From contig JAZBRI010000004.1 of NCBI GenBank assembly GCA_036874045.1, forward strand, positions 1,116,001 through 1,180,000: 64,000 bases of DNA. Reading direction: 5' to 3'. Within the stretch, counting starts at the first letter, position 1. Each line of letters starts with the position of its first letter. The stretch is from Cymodocea nodosa. Taxonomy: Eukaryota; Streptophyta; Magnoliopsida; Alismatales; Cymodoceaceae. The notes under the pieces are model-generated. The model was given only the letters and a program-made list of their open reading frames with translations. It had not been told where the DNA came from and searched no databases. The translations under genes and the position numbers were made by a program. Positions 10,465 through 21,873 of the stretch are shown piece by piece.

Positions 10465-10950
10465 CTAAGTAAAACTCGAGTAGTCCTCTACTCTGACTTC
10501 TTCTATAATTCCAAAGGAACTTTTTGGTGTTTTCAGAATAGGTTTAAGTCTTTGTCCATTTACTTTAAATATATTCTGATTTTTAGGATTTTCAATTTCA
10601 ATAGCTCCATAAGGATAAACATTTCGAACTATGTAAGGTCCTGCCCATCTAGATCTTAATTTTCCTGGATGGTTATGGAGTCTAGCCATATAAAGATATA
10701 CTTCTTGTCCTATTTCAAAGTTTTTAGGAATAATTTTTCTATCATGCTAGAATTTAATTTTCTCTTTTTCTCTTACAGTCTTTGAATAAGCTTCATTTCT
10801 AAATTCTTCTAATTCAATTAGTTGCATTTTCCTATTTTCAGCAGCTTGATTTAAATTAGTGTTCAGAGTTTTTAATGCCCAATAAGCTTTATGTTCTATT
10901 TCAGCAGGTAAATGACAACTTTTTCCATATACTAGCCTAAAAGGTGACAT
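10465..10950 (-). pseudogene. Integrase C-terminal part with GPY/F module
   Basis: Continues the integrase after a one-frame shift near 11000. It shows [20 protein letters not shown], then QEVYLYMARLHNHPGKLRS, RWAGPYIVRNVYPYGAIEI and FKVNGQRLK, ending at a TGA/TAA region at 10465. This is the chromatin- or DNA-binding GPY/F end of Ty3/gypsy integrases. One in-frame stop (10747-10749) interrupts it. Confidence 0.88.
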
Positions 10951-10952
10951 AC

Positions 10953-12884
10953 CTAAGCTCGTTTTATAAGCAGTTCTATAAGCCCAAAGTGCATCAATCT
11001 ATTAGCCCAATCTGTTCTAGTAGGATTTACTACTTTTTCCAAGATTAATTTAATTTGTTTGTTTGCACTTTCTACTTGCCCACTTGTTTGCGGATGATAT
11101 GATGTTGCAATTTTGTGGTTTACTCCATATTTCTTCATTAAGGCTTCAAAACTTCTATTACAGAAATGAGTTCCTCTATCACTGATAATAGCTTTAGGTA
11201 TTCCAAATCTAGCAAATATATTTGTTCTTATAAATTGTATTACCACTTTGTTATCATTAATTTTTGTAGAAATAGCTTCTATCCATTTAGATACATAATC
11301 CACCCCCAACAATATGTAATTAAATTGATTAGACATAGGAAATAGACCCATAAAATCTATTCCCCACACATCAAAGATTTCAACCTCAACAATAGGATTA
11401 AGAGGCATCATATTCCTCTTTGATATTCTTCCTATTTGTTGACATCTTAAACAACTTAAGCAATATTTATGAGCATCTTTGAATAGTGTTGGCCAATAAA
11501 ACCCACATTGCAGAATTTTTGCAGCAGTTTTCCCTAAACCAAAATGTCCTCCACAAGCTTGGTCATGACAGAAAGACAATATGCTCAAATATTCAGTTTC
11601 TGGAACACACCTCCTTAAAACCAAATCAGGACATTTCTTAAATAAGTAAGGGTCTTCCCAATAGTAATATTTTACTCTTGAGAAAAATAATTTCTTATCC
11701 TGTCTATTCCAATCCTTAGGTGTTAAACCAGTAACTAAGTAATTAACTATGTCTACATACCAAGGCATTGTGTTGATGGTCATTAATTGTTCATTAGGAA
11801 AATTATCCTTAATTTCAATATTTGATTTTTCTATTTGTAATCTTGATAAATGATCTGCTACTACATTCTCACAACCTTTTTTATCTTTAATTTCTAGATC
11901 GAATTCTTGCAATAATAATATCCATCGGATCAATCTAGGTTTAGTTTCTTTTTTTTTTATTAAATGTTTTAGAGCTGAATGATCCGTGTATACTATTACT
12001 TTAGCTCCAATCAAATATGATCTAAACTTTTCTAAAGCAAACACAACAACTAATAATTCTTTTTCAGTAGTTGTGTAATTAACTTGAGCATCATTTAAGG
12101 TTTTGCTTGCATAATGAATCACTCTAGGAGATTTTTCTATTTTCTGTCTTAACACTGCTCCTACAGCAAAATTAGAAGCATCGCACATTAATTCAAATGG
12201 ATGGTTCCAATTAGGTGCTTGAATTATAGGAGTTGAAATTAAGCTAGTCTTAAGTCTGAAAAATGCTTCCTTGTAATTTTTATCAAAGTTAAATGGAACA
12301 TCTTTTAATAGATTAGTTAAAGGTCTAGCTATCTTGCTAAAGTCTTTAATAAATCTTCTATAAAAACCAGCATGTCTTAGAAATGATCTAATATCTTTTA
12401 CTGATTTAGGTTCTGGTAGATTAGAAATTACTTCTATTTTAGCTTTATCTACTTCCAACCCTTTTTTAAAAACAACATGCCCTAAGACTATTCCTTGTTT
12501 AACCATGAAGTGACATTTTTCCCAATTTAAAACCAGATTTTTTTCCATACAGCATTTTAATATTTGGTCTAAATTGCTTAAACACACTTCATATGAGTTG
12601 CCATATATAGTAAAATCATCCATAAATATTTCTAAAAATTCATCAGTCATTCCAGTAAATATGCCCTGCACACACCTTTGAAAGGTAACTGGTGCATTGC
12701 ATAATTCGAATGGCATTCTTTTAAAAGCATAAGTTCCATTAGGATAGGTGAAAGTTGTTTTCTCTTGATCCTCTAATGCTACTGGAATTTGATTATACCC
12801 TGAATACCCATCTAGGAAACAAAAATATTCTTACCATGCTAATCTTTCCAGCATTTGATCTATAAAAGGTAAGGGAAAATGATC
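10953..12884 (-). pseudogene. Reverse transcriptase, RNase H and integrase of Athila-like pol
   Basis: Continuous open frame from 12716 down to 10953 (587 codons); its reading can be traced back to about 12884 through one stop near 12832. Domains in order: RT ([24 protein letters not shown] catalytic box in [11 protein letters not shown]), RNase H ([32 protein letters not shown]) and integrase, with an HHCC zinc finger (H...H...CLSCLRCQQ) and core acidic residues in WGIDFMG, SDRGTHF and SGQVESANK. It copies and inserts the element. Between the protease frame and this one (near 12900) a small deletion with frame change has removed the motif that normally precedes YRKLN. Confidence 0.92.
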
Positions 12885-12901
12885 TTTCCTAGTCACAGCA
12901 T

Positions 12902-14344
12902 TCAGCTTTCTATAGTAGGTATCAAGTCTTGACTTTCATTCCTAATAACTGTTAATCCTGATTTCTTGGGAACTACATGGATTGGACTAACCCACGAGCT
13001 ATCAGAAATCGGATATATTATATCATTATCTAACCATTTAACTATTTCCTTCCTGACTACTTCCTTAAGGTTTGGATTTAATCTCCTCTCAAGAATTCTA
13101 ACAGGTTTAGCATTCTCTTCTAAATATATGTGGTGATAGCATAAAGTTGAACTTAACCATTTTATATCAGTCATAGTCCATCCTATTGCTTCTTTAAAAC
13201 TTTTTACTACATCTTTTAATTTAGCTATTTGATCCTCTTTCAAATCTAAAGCAATAATGATTGGACAGGTCCGTTTATCTTCCAGAAATATATAGGTTAA
13301 TTCAGGAGGTAAAGGTTTTAATTCTAAATGTTGCCCATCAGAAGCTAGAGCTCCTAATTGACCATCATCTTTTTTTAAATTAATTTCTTCCTGATCTCCT
13401 TCTATATTTATACTTTCACTTTCTTCTAAAGTTTCAGAATTGATTTGCCTATTTAATTCTTCTTGAATCACATCATCTAACATATCTCCTTCATCCTCTA
13501 AAAAGTCTATGGTATGTAAGGACATTTCTAACTCCTCAAACCTTTTTGGCTTGAAAATATTTAATTGAGTATCCTCATTACCATATGCTAACTTCATTAC
13601 TCCAGTTTTACAATTTATAACAGCCCCTGATGTTTCTAAAAATGGTCTTCCCAAAATTAAAGATGTATCACTATTTTTATGCTTAATTTGTTGGGAATCC
13701 AAAATTACAATATCAATAGGATATATAAAATTCTTGATTTTAATTAAGACATCCTCTATTTTTCCTCTAGGGTATCTTATACTTCTATCAGCTAATTGAA
13801 TAACCGTACTAGTAAAAGTTAAGCCTTCTAATCTTAAGGATGCAAATATATCACTTGGCATAACATTTATACCTGCACCTAAGTCTATTAAGGTTCTTTC
13901 TAGAATGGTATTTCCTATGGTGCATGATATAACAGGGATTCCAGGATCAGATAACTTTTTAGGAATTTGTGGCAGAAATAGGGAACTACTTTGCTCAGCT
14001 AAAAAGACCTTTCTAAGAACTTTTCGCTCTCTTTTCTTAGTACACCAATCCTTTAGAAATTTAGCACAAGGTGGCATATTCTGCAATAGATCTAACAAAA
14101 GAATGTTAGCTTGTACTTTTTCAAAAATTTCTCTGATTTTTTCTTGTTTTTCAGGAATTATTTGTTGTAATCTTTCAGGATAGGGTGCTAAAGATTTTGA
14201 TTTCAAAGACTCTTTTTCTTTCAGTTGATTTGTTTGATTATTTTTAGCTTCAATTGCAGATTCAGATTGTTCTTCAGTGTTTTCTAGATTTTCAACTATT
14301 ACATTTTCATTATCATTTTGATTTTTACTCTTGTCCGCCTTCAT
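12902..14344 (-). pseudogene. Gag-pol linker, aspartic protease and start of RT
   Basis: 480-codon open frame in phase with the zinc-knuckle region upstream. It contains a polar, Asn/Lys/Glu-rich linker, the conserved APYPERLQQ and MPPCAKFLKDW blocks of Athila elements, and the protease (LIDLGAGINVMPSDIF, with the flap and ILGRPFLETSGA downstream), then the RT N terminus (DDIIYPISDSSWVSPIHVVPKKSG). The protease matures the Gag-Pol polyprotein. The frame ends prematurely at 12902 because of the deletion described for the RT entry. Confidence 0.9.
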
Positions 14345-15142
14345 ATCATTTTCATTTTGAGTTCTTGGTGGTATATCAGTTCCAGATCTTAATGTTACAC
14401 ATACATCTTCCAGATTTTCGTTACTTTCATGATGTTTTTGTATATCATTTTCGTGATTATGATCTTCAATTGTTTTTAGTTTTAAAGTGCATTCTTTAAA
14501 TTCTTTTACATTTGTGTTTTATGTTTGTTGTATATTTTGCAAGTTGTGCAGGTTTATAACATTATAATTTTCATTGTCCTATTGTAAAACTTGTATTTTC
14601 ATTGCATTTTTGTCTAATGCTTTTAATTTTGTTTCCAGATCATCTAATTTCATTGCATTCAATTTTTGATCAATTTTCTTTATGGCTTTTTCAATTTCGT
14701 AAATTATATCCTGTTTAGGTTCTAAATATGCCTCCTTATAGTTTAATTGGTTGACTTCTTGTTGTTGACACACAAAGTATTCCAATTTGTCCAGATTTTG
14801 CTCTATACTATGCTCCAGTCTGTCATAGCTATCACAAACTTCAGTGTCTCTCATCATATTACACATTCTATACTAACCATCAGTTGGGTAAACTATAGGA
14901 TTCTCATACTCGGCTCTATTATATTGAGGATAATTCATTTATTGTTCATGGGATCTATCAATCTGTAAATGTCTCAATTTCAAACAATCAGAAATGCCGT
15001 GTCCTTCAGAATTGCAGAATTCACATATGCTAATTAAAGGTTTCAGAAATCTTTGAGCATAAGCATATGCCATATTCTCAATTACAGAAGAAAACACACA
15101 ACTCTGACTATTAAAATGAAATAGCTCTAACAGTTGCTTCAA
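14345..15142 (-). pseudogene. Gag zinc-knuckle region directly after the primer-binding site
   Basis: In phase with the protease frame. CEFCNSEGHGISDC near 15040-14998 is a CX2CX4HX4C zinc knuckle, the nucleic-acid-binding motif of gag. It is followed by a Glu/Lys-rich segment with heptad-like character. The frame is cut by four nonsense codons; two of them (TAA at 14939-14941 and the TAG ~24 codons further on) are CAA and CAG in the sister copy at 17971-18309. The zinc knuckle starts only ~130 bp after the primer site, leaving no room for the usual gag N-terminal domain. The sister element has the same arrangement. Confidence 0.85.
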
Positions 15143-15179
15143 TTCAATTTAATTCAATTCAATTTAGTTCAATTCAATT

Positions 15180-15196
15180 CCCCGGCAACGGCACCA
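15180..15196 (-). other. Primer-binding site (tRNA-Asp type) of inner element
   Basis: The plus-strand sequence CCCCGGCAACGGCACCA equals the 3' end of plant tRNA-Asp with one change, so the minus strand is the complementary primer-binding site. It lies 7 bp from the LTR edge. tRNA-Asp priming is typical of Athila/Tat elements. Confidence 0.88.
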
Positions 15197-15203
15197 TAAA
15201 ACT

Positions 15204-17065
15204 TGTTCGTGTTTTCCCAGCACTACACTAGAAAAACTTGGATTTGTTACTTCTATTTTTACTTAGTTAATTTATCTTTATGTCTATTCTTTCTTTTAGA
15301 AGTAAACAAACAACATTTAATACAATTTAGATATTAATTCCAATTTGTACATTAACTGCAAGTGCACAGTGTCTATTGTATCAGTGTGCAAGTACAAGTC
15401 GATCCCACAGGGAATTGCTGACGAATTTAAGAAATGTTTGATTGTGAACAATTCAAATTTATATTCAATAAGCACTTCGTTGAGTTACAGTTAACTCAAC
15501 GGACTAAGTTCGTTGAGTTATGGATAACTCAACGGACTATCCTCGTAGACTTAAGTTAACTCCACGAGCCTGTCTCTTCTTTATAATACTACTATTTACA
15601 AAGGAATTCAGCCAACCATTGGGCGATTCCACAAATTGTAAATAACATCAATTAAGCTTTTTAATGCTAGTTAACATTGGATTTATCATTATGCAATACT
15701 AACATTCAGATGATTCAAACAGTAACCATTAAAATCTTTAAGTTGTTTTGTACAAACCAATTTCAGTAAAGTGTAAAATTAAAACTAACATACAACAATC
15801 ATAAAACTGATACAGATAACATTAATCACAATACAACACAAACAATACAACACTCAAATACAACATACAAACAAAGATAAATTGTTTTTGGTATTTTTTT
15901 TTTTATGTGAACATGGAAATGGGCGAAAGGTGAAATGTAAAGTAATTTCACTTGATAGTAAATACTTCTGACACTACTTGCAACGCAATTACACCACTGA
16001 AAATTGAACCACTTACAATTCTGTCTCCTCTCCCTATAGAATCGCGAGTCCAGAATTGCAAGATGATCTCCTCTTCAACATACAGGCATCAACCCGAAGC
16101 CAAGGCTAAAAGCTTTACGATCTCCTGAAATATGAGTCGGCGCTTGGTGAAAATGTCATCCCTTCCCGCGACGCGATCACTCCTCACAGTGGTTGTCAGG
16201 CACTGTGTTTGACTCAGAATCGACCCAACATCAGACAAGTATCCTCACAGACCTCCGATGATTGGTGATTATGGTGGTGATACGATGGTTGGTGTGATAC
16301 TTTGAAGAATCGCCGATATTGTCTACAGAAAGCTCGGTGCTCCTCCTCTGTATACACTGGCCGTCCATCGATCACACTCTTTCTTTTTTTCTTCTTTTCT
16401 TTTATATTTCTTTAGTGGTAACTGCTTTTGCTTGAATGATCGGTTGGATTTCCTTCCTTCAGATCAACGATGATGATTTCTTTCTCTCTATGCGATTGAA
16501 TTCCTGCGTGATACGTGCGAACGTGGTTTTTCCTTCCAACTGTCTGTTCCTGCAACCGCTACAGTGGCATATTAGAAAATATATAGTCCATAGAGTTACA
16601 GATAACTCAACGGACTTCCTTCGTTGATTTAACTATAAAACACGTGCAAAAATAACAACTTAAGTTTATAACGCTAACCTAACGCGTTGCCTTAGTGTAT
16701 TTTCATGTAACTCAACGCGTGCAGTTATACTAACTTAACGAGTTATAACGTAAGTAAATCTACTAGCTCTCAATACATGTCAGCACCAGTTTAAACATAA
16801 AATAACATTTCGGAGAGTTACAAGTATAACTATCCGATGCTCAGATGCATTTTCGGATACTTAAGAATTCCACAGCCTGCAATTTAATGACAGTTCATAA
16901 ATGTACTAAATTAACATTAATTCTCCAAAATTAAGCAGATTCTTCAATTAAAGCATATAACAGTGCAATTATAACATAATGGCTTAATTCTCATATGATA
17001 AGCTAAATATTATGCAATTAACCATCATTTAACCGTTAATAATATGCACTTTTTCATTCTAAACA
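15204..17065 (-). repeat. 5' LTR of inner element
   Basis: 1862 bp, ending TGTTCG...TAAACA in plus sense, so TGTTTAGAATG...CGAACA in element sense. It carries three consecutive hairpins at about 15478-15570 (arms CGTTGAGTTA/TAACTCAACG and variants), the conserved CGATCCCACA block near 15400, and a TATA-like box at 16399-16406. It supplies the element promoter and is otherwise non-coding. Confidence 0.92.
16399..16406 (-). promoter_or_regulatory. Candidate TATA box in 5' LTR
   Basis: TATAAAAG on the minus strand, conserved in the other LTRs (1576-1583 and 19601-19608). It lies about 660 bp inside the LTR, which would give a plausible U3 length. Inference from motif and conservation only. Confidence 0.4.
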
Positions 17066-17070
17066 CTTGG
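17066..17070. repeat. Target-site duplication of inner element, right copy (CTTGG)
   Basis: Partner of 409-413. It directly follows the LTR end at 17065 and precedes CATAACATTT, which is the continuation of the outer element. Confidence 0.9.
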
Positions 17071-18405
17071 CATAACATTTATACCTGCACCTAAATCTAT
17101 TAAGGTTCTTTCTAGAATGGTATTTCCTATGGTGCATGATATAACAGGGATTCCAGGATCAGATAACTCTTTAGGAATTTGTGACAGAAATAGGGAACTA
17201 CTTTGCTCAACTAAAAAGACTTTTCTAAGAACTTTTCGCTCTCTTTTCTTAGTACACCAATCCTTTAGAAATTTAGCACAAGGTGGCATTTTCTGCAATA
17301 GATCTAGCAAAGGAATGTTAACTTGTACTTTTTCAAAAATTTCTCTGATTTTTTCTTATTTTTCAGGTATTGTTTGTTGTAATCTTTCAAGATAAGGTGC
17401 TAAAGATTGTGATTTAAAAGATTCTTTTTCTTTTAGTTGATTTGTTTTATCATTTTTAACTTCATTAGCAGATTCAAATTGTTCTTCAATGATTTCTAGA
17501 TTTTCGGCTATTGCATTTTCATTATCATTTTGATTTTTACTTTTATCCACTTTCATATTATTTTCATTTTGAGTTCTTGGTGGTATATCAGTTCCAGATC
17601 TTAATGTTACACATACATCTTCCAGATTTTCGTTACTCTCATGATGTTTTTGTATATCATTTTCGTGATTATGATCTTCAATTGTTTTTAATTTTAAAGT
17701 GCATTCTTTAAATTCTCTTGCATTAATATTTTCTATTTGCTGTATATTTTGCAAATTATGCAAGTTTATAACATTATAATTTTCATTGTCCTGTTACATA
17801 ACTTGTATTTTCATTGTATATTCGTCTAATGCTTTTATTTTATTTTTCTAGATCATCTAATCTCATTGCATTCAATTTTTTATCAATTTTTATTATGGTT
17901 TTTTCAGTTTCATAAATTATATCCTTTTATGTTCTAAATATGCTTCATTATAGTTTAATTGGTTGACTTCTTATTGCTGACACATAAAGTATTCTAGTTT
18001 GTCCAGGTTTTGCTCTATACTACGCTCCAGTCTATCATACCTATCCCAAACTTTAGTGTCTCTCAACATATTACACATTCTATACTGACCATCAGTTGGG
18101 TAAACTATAGGATTCTCATACTCGGCTCTATTATACTGAAGATAATTCATTTGTTGTTCATGGGATCTAATCATATGTAAACGTCTCAGTTTCAAACAGT
18201 CAGAAATGTCGTGTCCTTCAGAATTGCAGAATTCACATATGCTAATTACAGGTTTCAGAAATCTTTGAGCATAAGCATATGCCATATTCTTAATCACAGA
18301 AGAAAACACACAACTCTAGCTATTAAAACGAAACAGCTCTAATAGTTGCTTATATTAATTCAATTCAATTCTATTCACTTCTATTCTAGTCAATTCAATT
18401 CAATT
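17071..18405 (-). pseudogene. Outer Athila-like element, right arm: protease start and gag zinc knuckle
   Basis: Continuation of the arm at 1-413. It encodes, on the minus strand, the zinc knuckle CEFCNSEGHDISDC (near 18210), the polar linker, the MPPCAKFLKDW block and the protease start (LIDLGAGINVMP near 17080). It has its own disabling changes: a CAA-to-TAA stop after the MCQQ residues near 17970 and frame breaks around 17800-17960. At two places where the inner copy has stops this copy keeps glutamine codons, so the two copies decayed independently. Confidence 0.88.
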
Positions 18406-18422
18406 CCCCAACAACGGCGCCA
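18406..18422 (-). other. Primer-binding site (tRNA-Asp type) of outer element
   Basis: CCCCAACAACGGCGCCA on the plus strand matches the tRNA-Asp 3' end with one G-to-A change, 7 bp from the LTR edge at 18430. Confidence 0.87.
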
Positions 18423-18429
18423 TAAAACT

Positions 18430-20603
18430 TGTTTGGATTTTCCCAGCACGACACTAGAAAAACTTTGATTTGTTACTTTTGTTTTTACTTAGTTAATTTA
18501 GCTTTATGCCTATTCTTTTTCTTTTAGAAATAAACAAACCTTTAATACAATTTAGATATTAATTCCAATTTGTACTTTAACTACAAGTGCACAGTGTCTA
18601 TTGTATCAGTGTGCAAGTACAGGTCGATCCCACAGGGAATTGCTTAAGAACTAAGAACTGCCCGTTTGTTAACAATCAAATTTGTATCTTCAATAAGCCC
18701 TCTATTGAATTATAGTTAACTCAACGGACAAAGTTCATTGAGTTATATCTAACTCAACGGACTAACCTCGTGGACTTAAGTTAACTTCACGAGCCTGTCT
18801 TTTCTTTTTAAATACTACTATTTACAGAGGAATACGGCCAATCATTGGGCGATTCCACAGATTGTAAATAACATCAATTAAGCTCTTTAATGTTAGTAAA
18901 CACTGGATTTATCATTAAGCATACTAACATTTAGATAATTCAAACAGTAACCATTAAAATCTTTAAGTCTTTTGAACGAACCAATTTCAGCAAACTGTAA
19001 AACTAAAACAAACATAAAACAATCACAACAATGACAAAGATAACATTAATCACGATACAACACAAACAATACAACGCTCAAATACAACATACAAACACAG
19101 ATAAATTGTTTTTGGTTTTTTTTTTTTTTTCATATGAACATGGAAATGTGCGAAAGGTGAAATGTAAAGTAATCTCACTCAACAGTAAATACTTCTGTCA
19201 CTACTTGCAACGTAATTACACCACTGAAAATTAAACCACTTACAATTCTGTCTCCTCTCCTTATAGAATCGCAAGTCCAAAATTGCAAGATGATCTCCTC
19301 TTCAGCATATAGGCATCAACTCGAAGCCAAGGCTAAAAGCTTTACGATCTCTTGAAATATAAGTCGGCGCTTGGTGAAAATGTCTTCCCTTCTCGCGACG
19401 CGATCACTCCTCACAGTGGTTGTTAGGCACTGTGTTTGGCTCGAAATCGACCCGACATCAAGAAAGTATCCTCACAGACCTCCGATGGTTGGTGTGATAC
19501 TTTGGAGAATTGCCGATACTGCCTGTAGAAAGCTTGGTGCTCCTCCTCTGTATACACTGGTCGTTCATCGATCACACCTTTTTCTTCTTTTTCTTCTTTT
19601 CTTTTATATTTCTTTAGTAGTAACTGCTTCTACTTGAATGGTCGGTTGGATTTTCTTCATTCATATCAATGGCGATGCTTTCTTCTCCCTACGCGATACG
19701 TGCAATCGTGGTTTTTCTTCCAACTGTCCTGTTTCTGCAATCGCTATAGTGGCATATTAGAAAATAAATAGTCTGTGGAGTTACAGATAACTCAACGGAC
19801 TTTCTTCGTTGATTTAACTATAGAACACATGCATAAATTTAACTATCCGATGCTTAGGTGCATTTCGGATACTTACAAATTTAACTATTCGATGCTCAAG
19901 TGCATTTCAGATAGTTACAGATAACTCACTGATATATAACTTAAGTAAATCTATCAAATCTCGACATGTGTCAGCAGCAGTTTAATAATAAAATAAACAT
20001 TTCAGAGAGTTACAGGTCTAACTATCCGATGCTCAGATGCATTTCGGATAGTTACAGATAACTCACCGAAAATCCACTTAAGTCACTTTCCCAGAACATG
20101 ACACGTGTCCACAGCTATTTTATAAATAAAAAGATATTTCGAAGAGTTACACATATAACTATCCGATGCCCAGCTACAATTTCGGATAGTTATAGATAAC
20201 TCATCGAAAGTTCACTTAAGTCATGCATCATGGTTTTGACACGTGTACTTCAGGAAATAATAAAATATTCTTTCAAAACATAACTGTTCGGCAGTTTAAA
20301 CATAACTATCCGACATGTTCGATCTGTTAAACATAGTTGTCCGAAATATGTTCGGTATGTTAAACATAACTGTCCGAAATATTAGAAAATTTGGATACTT
20401 AAGAATTTCACAGCCTGCAACTTACCGACAGTTCAGAAATGTACTAAATTAACATTAATTCCCCAAAATTAAGTAGATTCTTTAATTAAAGCATATAACA
20501 GTGCAATTATAACATAATGGCTTAATTCTCATATGATAAGCTAAATATTATGCAATTAACCATCATTTAACCGTTAATAATATGCATTTTTTCATTCTAA
20601 ACA
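18430..20603 (-). repeat. 5' LTR of outer Athila-like element
   Basis: 2174 bp from TGTTTGGATTTTCCC to TTCTAAACA. It is about 310 bp longer than the inner 5' LTR because of extra tandem units at 19830-20380. Each unit carries TTTCGGATAGTTA / TAACTATCCGA style inverted repeats and an ACTTAAGT palindrome. The five bases after it, CCATT (20604-20608), should recur at the unseen left end as the target duplication. Confidence 0.9.
19830..20390. repeat. Tandem hairpin units in LTR (CGGATAGTTA / TAACTATCCG)
   Basis: Repeating ~130-bp units, each with GAGTTACA..TAACTATCCGATGC, then TTTCGGATAGTTACAGATAACTCACCGA (split here as TTTCGGATAGTTA plus TAACTCACCGA), then ACTTAAGTCA and a (G)ACACGTGT stretch. 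A later part has shorter GTTAAACATAACTGTCCGAAAT units. Copy number differs between LTRs of the family. Confidence 0.75.
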
Positions 20604-21735
20604 CCATTCGATCCTATAGACTAGCAAGAAGGCAAAGATAGTATGCAAATTATTGAAAAGTCTGTATGACTTAAAGCAAACACCAAGATAATGGTACAAG
20701 AGATTCGATACTTTTATCTGTACCTTAGGCTTCAAAAGATGTGATACAAACTACTACTACTACATAAAATTACTTGATGTCTACTATATCTTTCTATTGA
20801 TTTATATAGATGATATGTTAATTACCTGTTCAAGTATGGAACAGATTAAGTAATTAAAAAGACAAGTGTCAAAAGAATTTGACATGAAGGATATGAGAGA
20901 AGCTAAGCAAATCTTGGGCATGAGAATCATCCGAGATAAAATGGTTAGTACACTAAGACTAAATCAGAAGTACTTAGAAAAGGTGCTTAGAAGATTCAAT
21001 GTCTCAAAGGAGAGAAAAATAGAATTGCCTTTCAGACCCCAATTTAAGTTGTCTAAAGATCAATCTGCTAAGACTAAAGAAGAAATGACAAAAATGTCCA
21101 AAATATCATATGCTTCAGCAATGGGAAGTTTCTTATATACCATGATATGCACAAGACCAGATATATCCCATGCAGTGGGAGTTGTCAATAGATACATGAC
21201 GAATCTAGGGGTTGAGCATTGGTCTACTATGCTGTGGATACTTAGATATCTTAGATATTCCTTAGACATTGATCTGAACTTTAAGAAATGACCAATTAAA
21301 TTGATTGGCTATTGTGATGCTGATTTGGGAGGGGAGGTGGACAAAAGTAGAAGTACTTCAGGTTATGTATTCTATATAGGAAGTACTGCAATAAGCTAGA
21401 GATCCAAGCTGCAAAGTATTGTTGTACTCTCAACCACAGAAGCTGAATATGTTATAGTTGTAGAGGCAACTAAATAAAGAATTCGGTTTGAGAATGTATT
21501 AGTTGTATTAGGGCATAAATAAAAAAGAAGCATTCTATTCTATGACAGTCAAAGTACCATTTACTTAGCTAAAAATCTGAAATTCCATTCAAGGTCCAAA
21601 CATATAAGAATGAGGTTTCATTTCATAAGGGAAGAGAGAGAGTAGAATAGGTTAGATCTATAGAAGATTGCTAGTATTGAAAATGTTGTAAATATGTTAA
21701 TCAAGGTTCTAAATCTACAAAAATTAAGACTGTGT
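20604..21735 (+). pseudogene. Ty1/copia (Tork-like) RT and RNase H remnant
   Basis: Plus-strand pol remnant: LLKSLYDLKQTPR, the YIDDML catalytic box near 20808, FDMKDMREAKQILGM, then TRPDISHAVGVVNRYM, RNase [19 protein letters not shown] and LSTTEAEYV. Several stops interrupt it; the longest open stretch is 20866-21291. Sequence style ([19 protein letters not shown]-like RNase H) is that of the Tork/Tnt1 lineage. The element is cut at 20603/20604 by the outer Athila-like insertion, so its 5' half lies left of the window. Confidence 0.88.
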
Positions 21736-21859
21736 ATGACCTTAGTTAGTCTCCTAGATAACTAACAAAAAGAGACTCAGTGTTGATATTCTTTTGAGCT
21801 GCAATTGCAAGACAATTATGAGCCACAAGTACAAGCTTAAATTGATCTTTGTGTCAGAC

Positions 21860-21873
21860 TTCAAGTGGGAGAT
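21860..21873 (+). other. Polypurine tract of copia element
   Basis: AAGTGGGAGATTG sits immediately before the LTR start TGTTAGGG. It is the usual plus-strand primer in this lineage. Confidence 0.8.

Larger units (their letters stand above)
414..17065 (-). mobile_element. Inner, nearly complete Athila-like Ty3/gypsy LTR retrotransposon
   Basis: A 16.65-kb element on the minus strand, inserted into another copy of its own family. The 5-bp duplication CTTGG is seen at 409-413 and 17066-17070. Order in element sense: 5' LTR (17065-15204), tRNA-Asp primer site (15196-15180), gag zinc knuckle, protease, RT, RNase H and integrase (15142-10465), long env-position ORF (9732-7492), gag N-terminal domain (6479-5202), F-box gene (5006-3861), 3' non-coding region, truncated 3' LTR (about 2150-414). 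The gag position and the F-box gene are abnormal for Athila. By hand count the two LTRs differ at about ten of the first 265 aligned bases. The coding part carries many nonsense codons but few frameshifts, so it is a non-autonomous, fairly recent copy. Confidence 0.9.

Noticed and set aside
10291-10659. 122-codon plus-strand frame
   Set aside because: Covers hairpin repeats and the antisense of the integrase C terminus.
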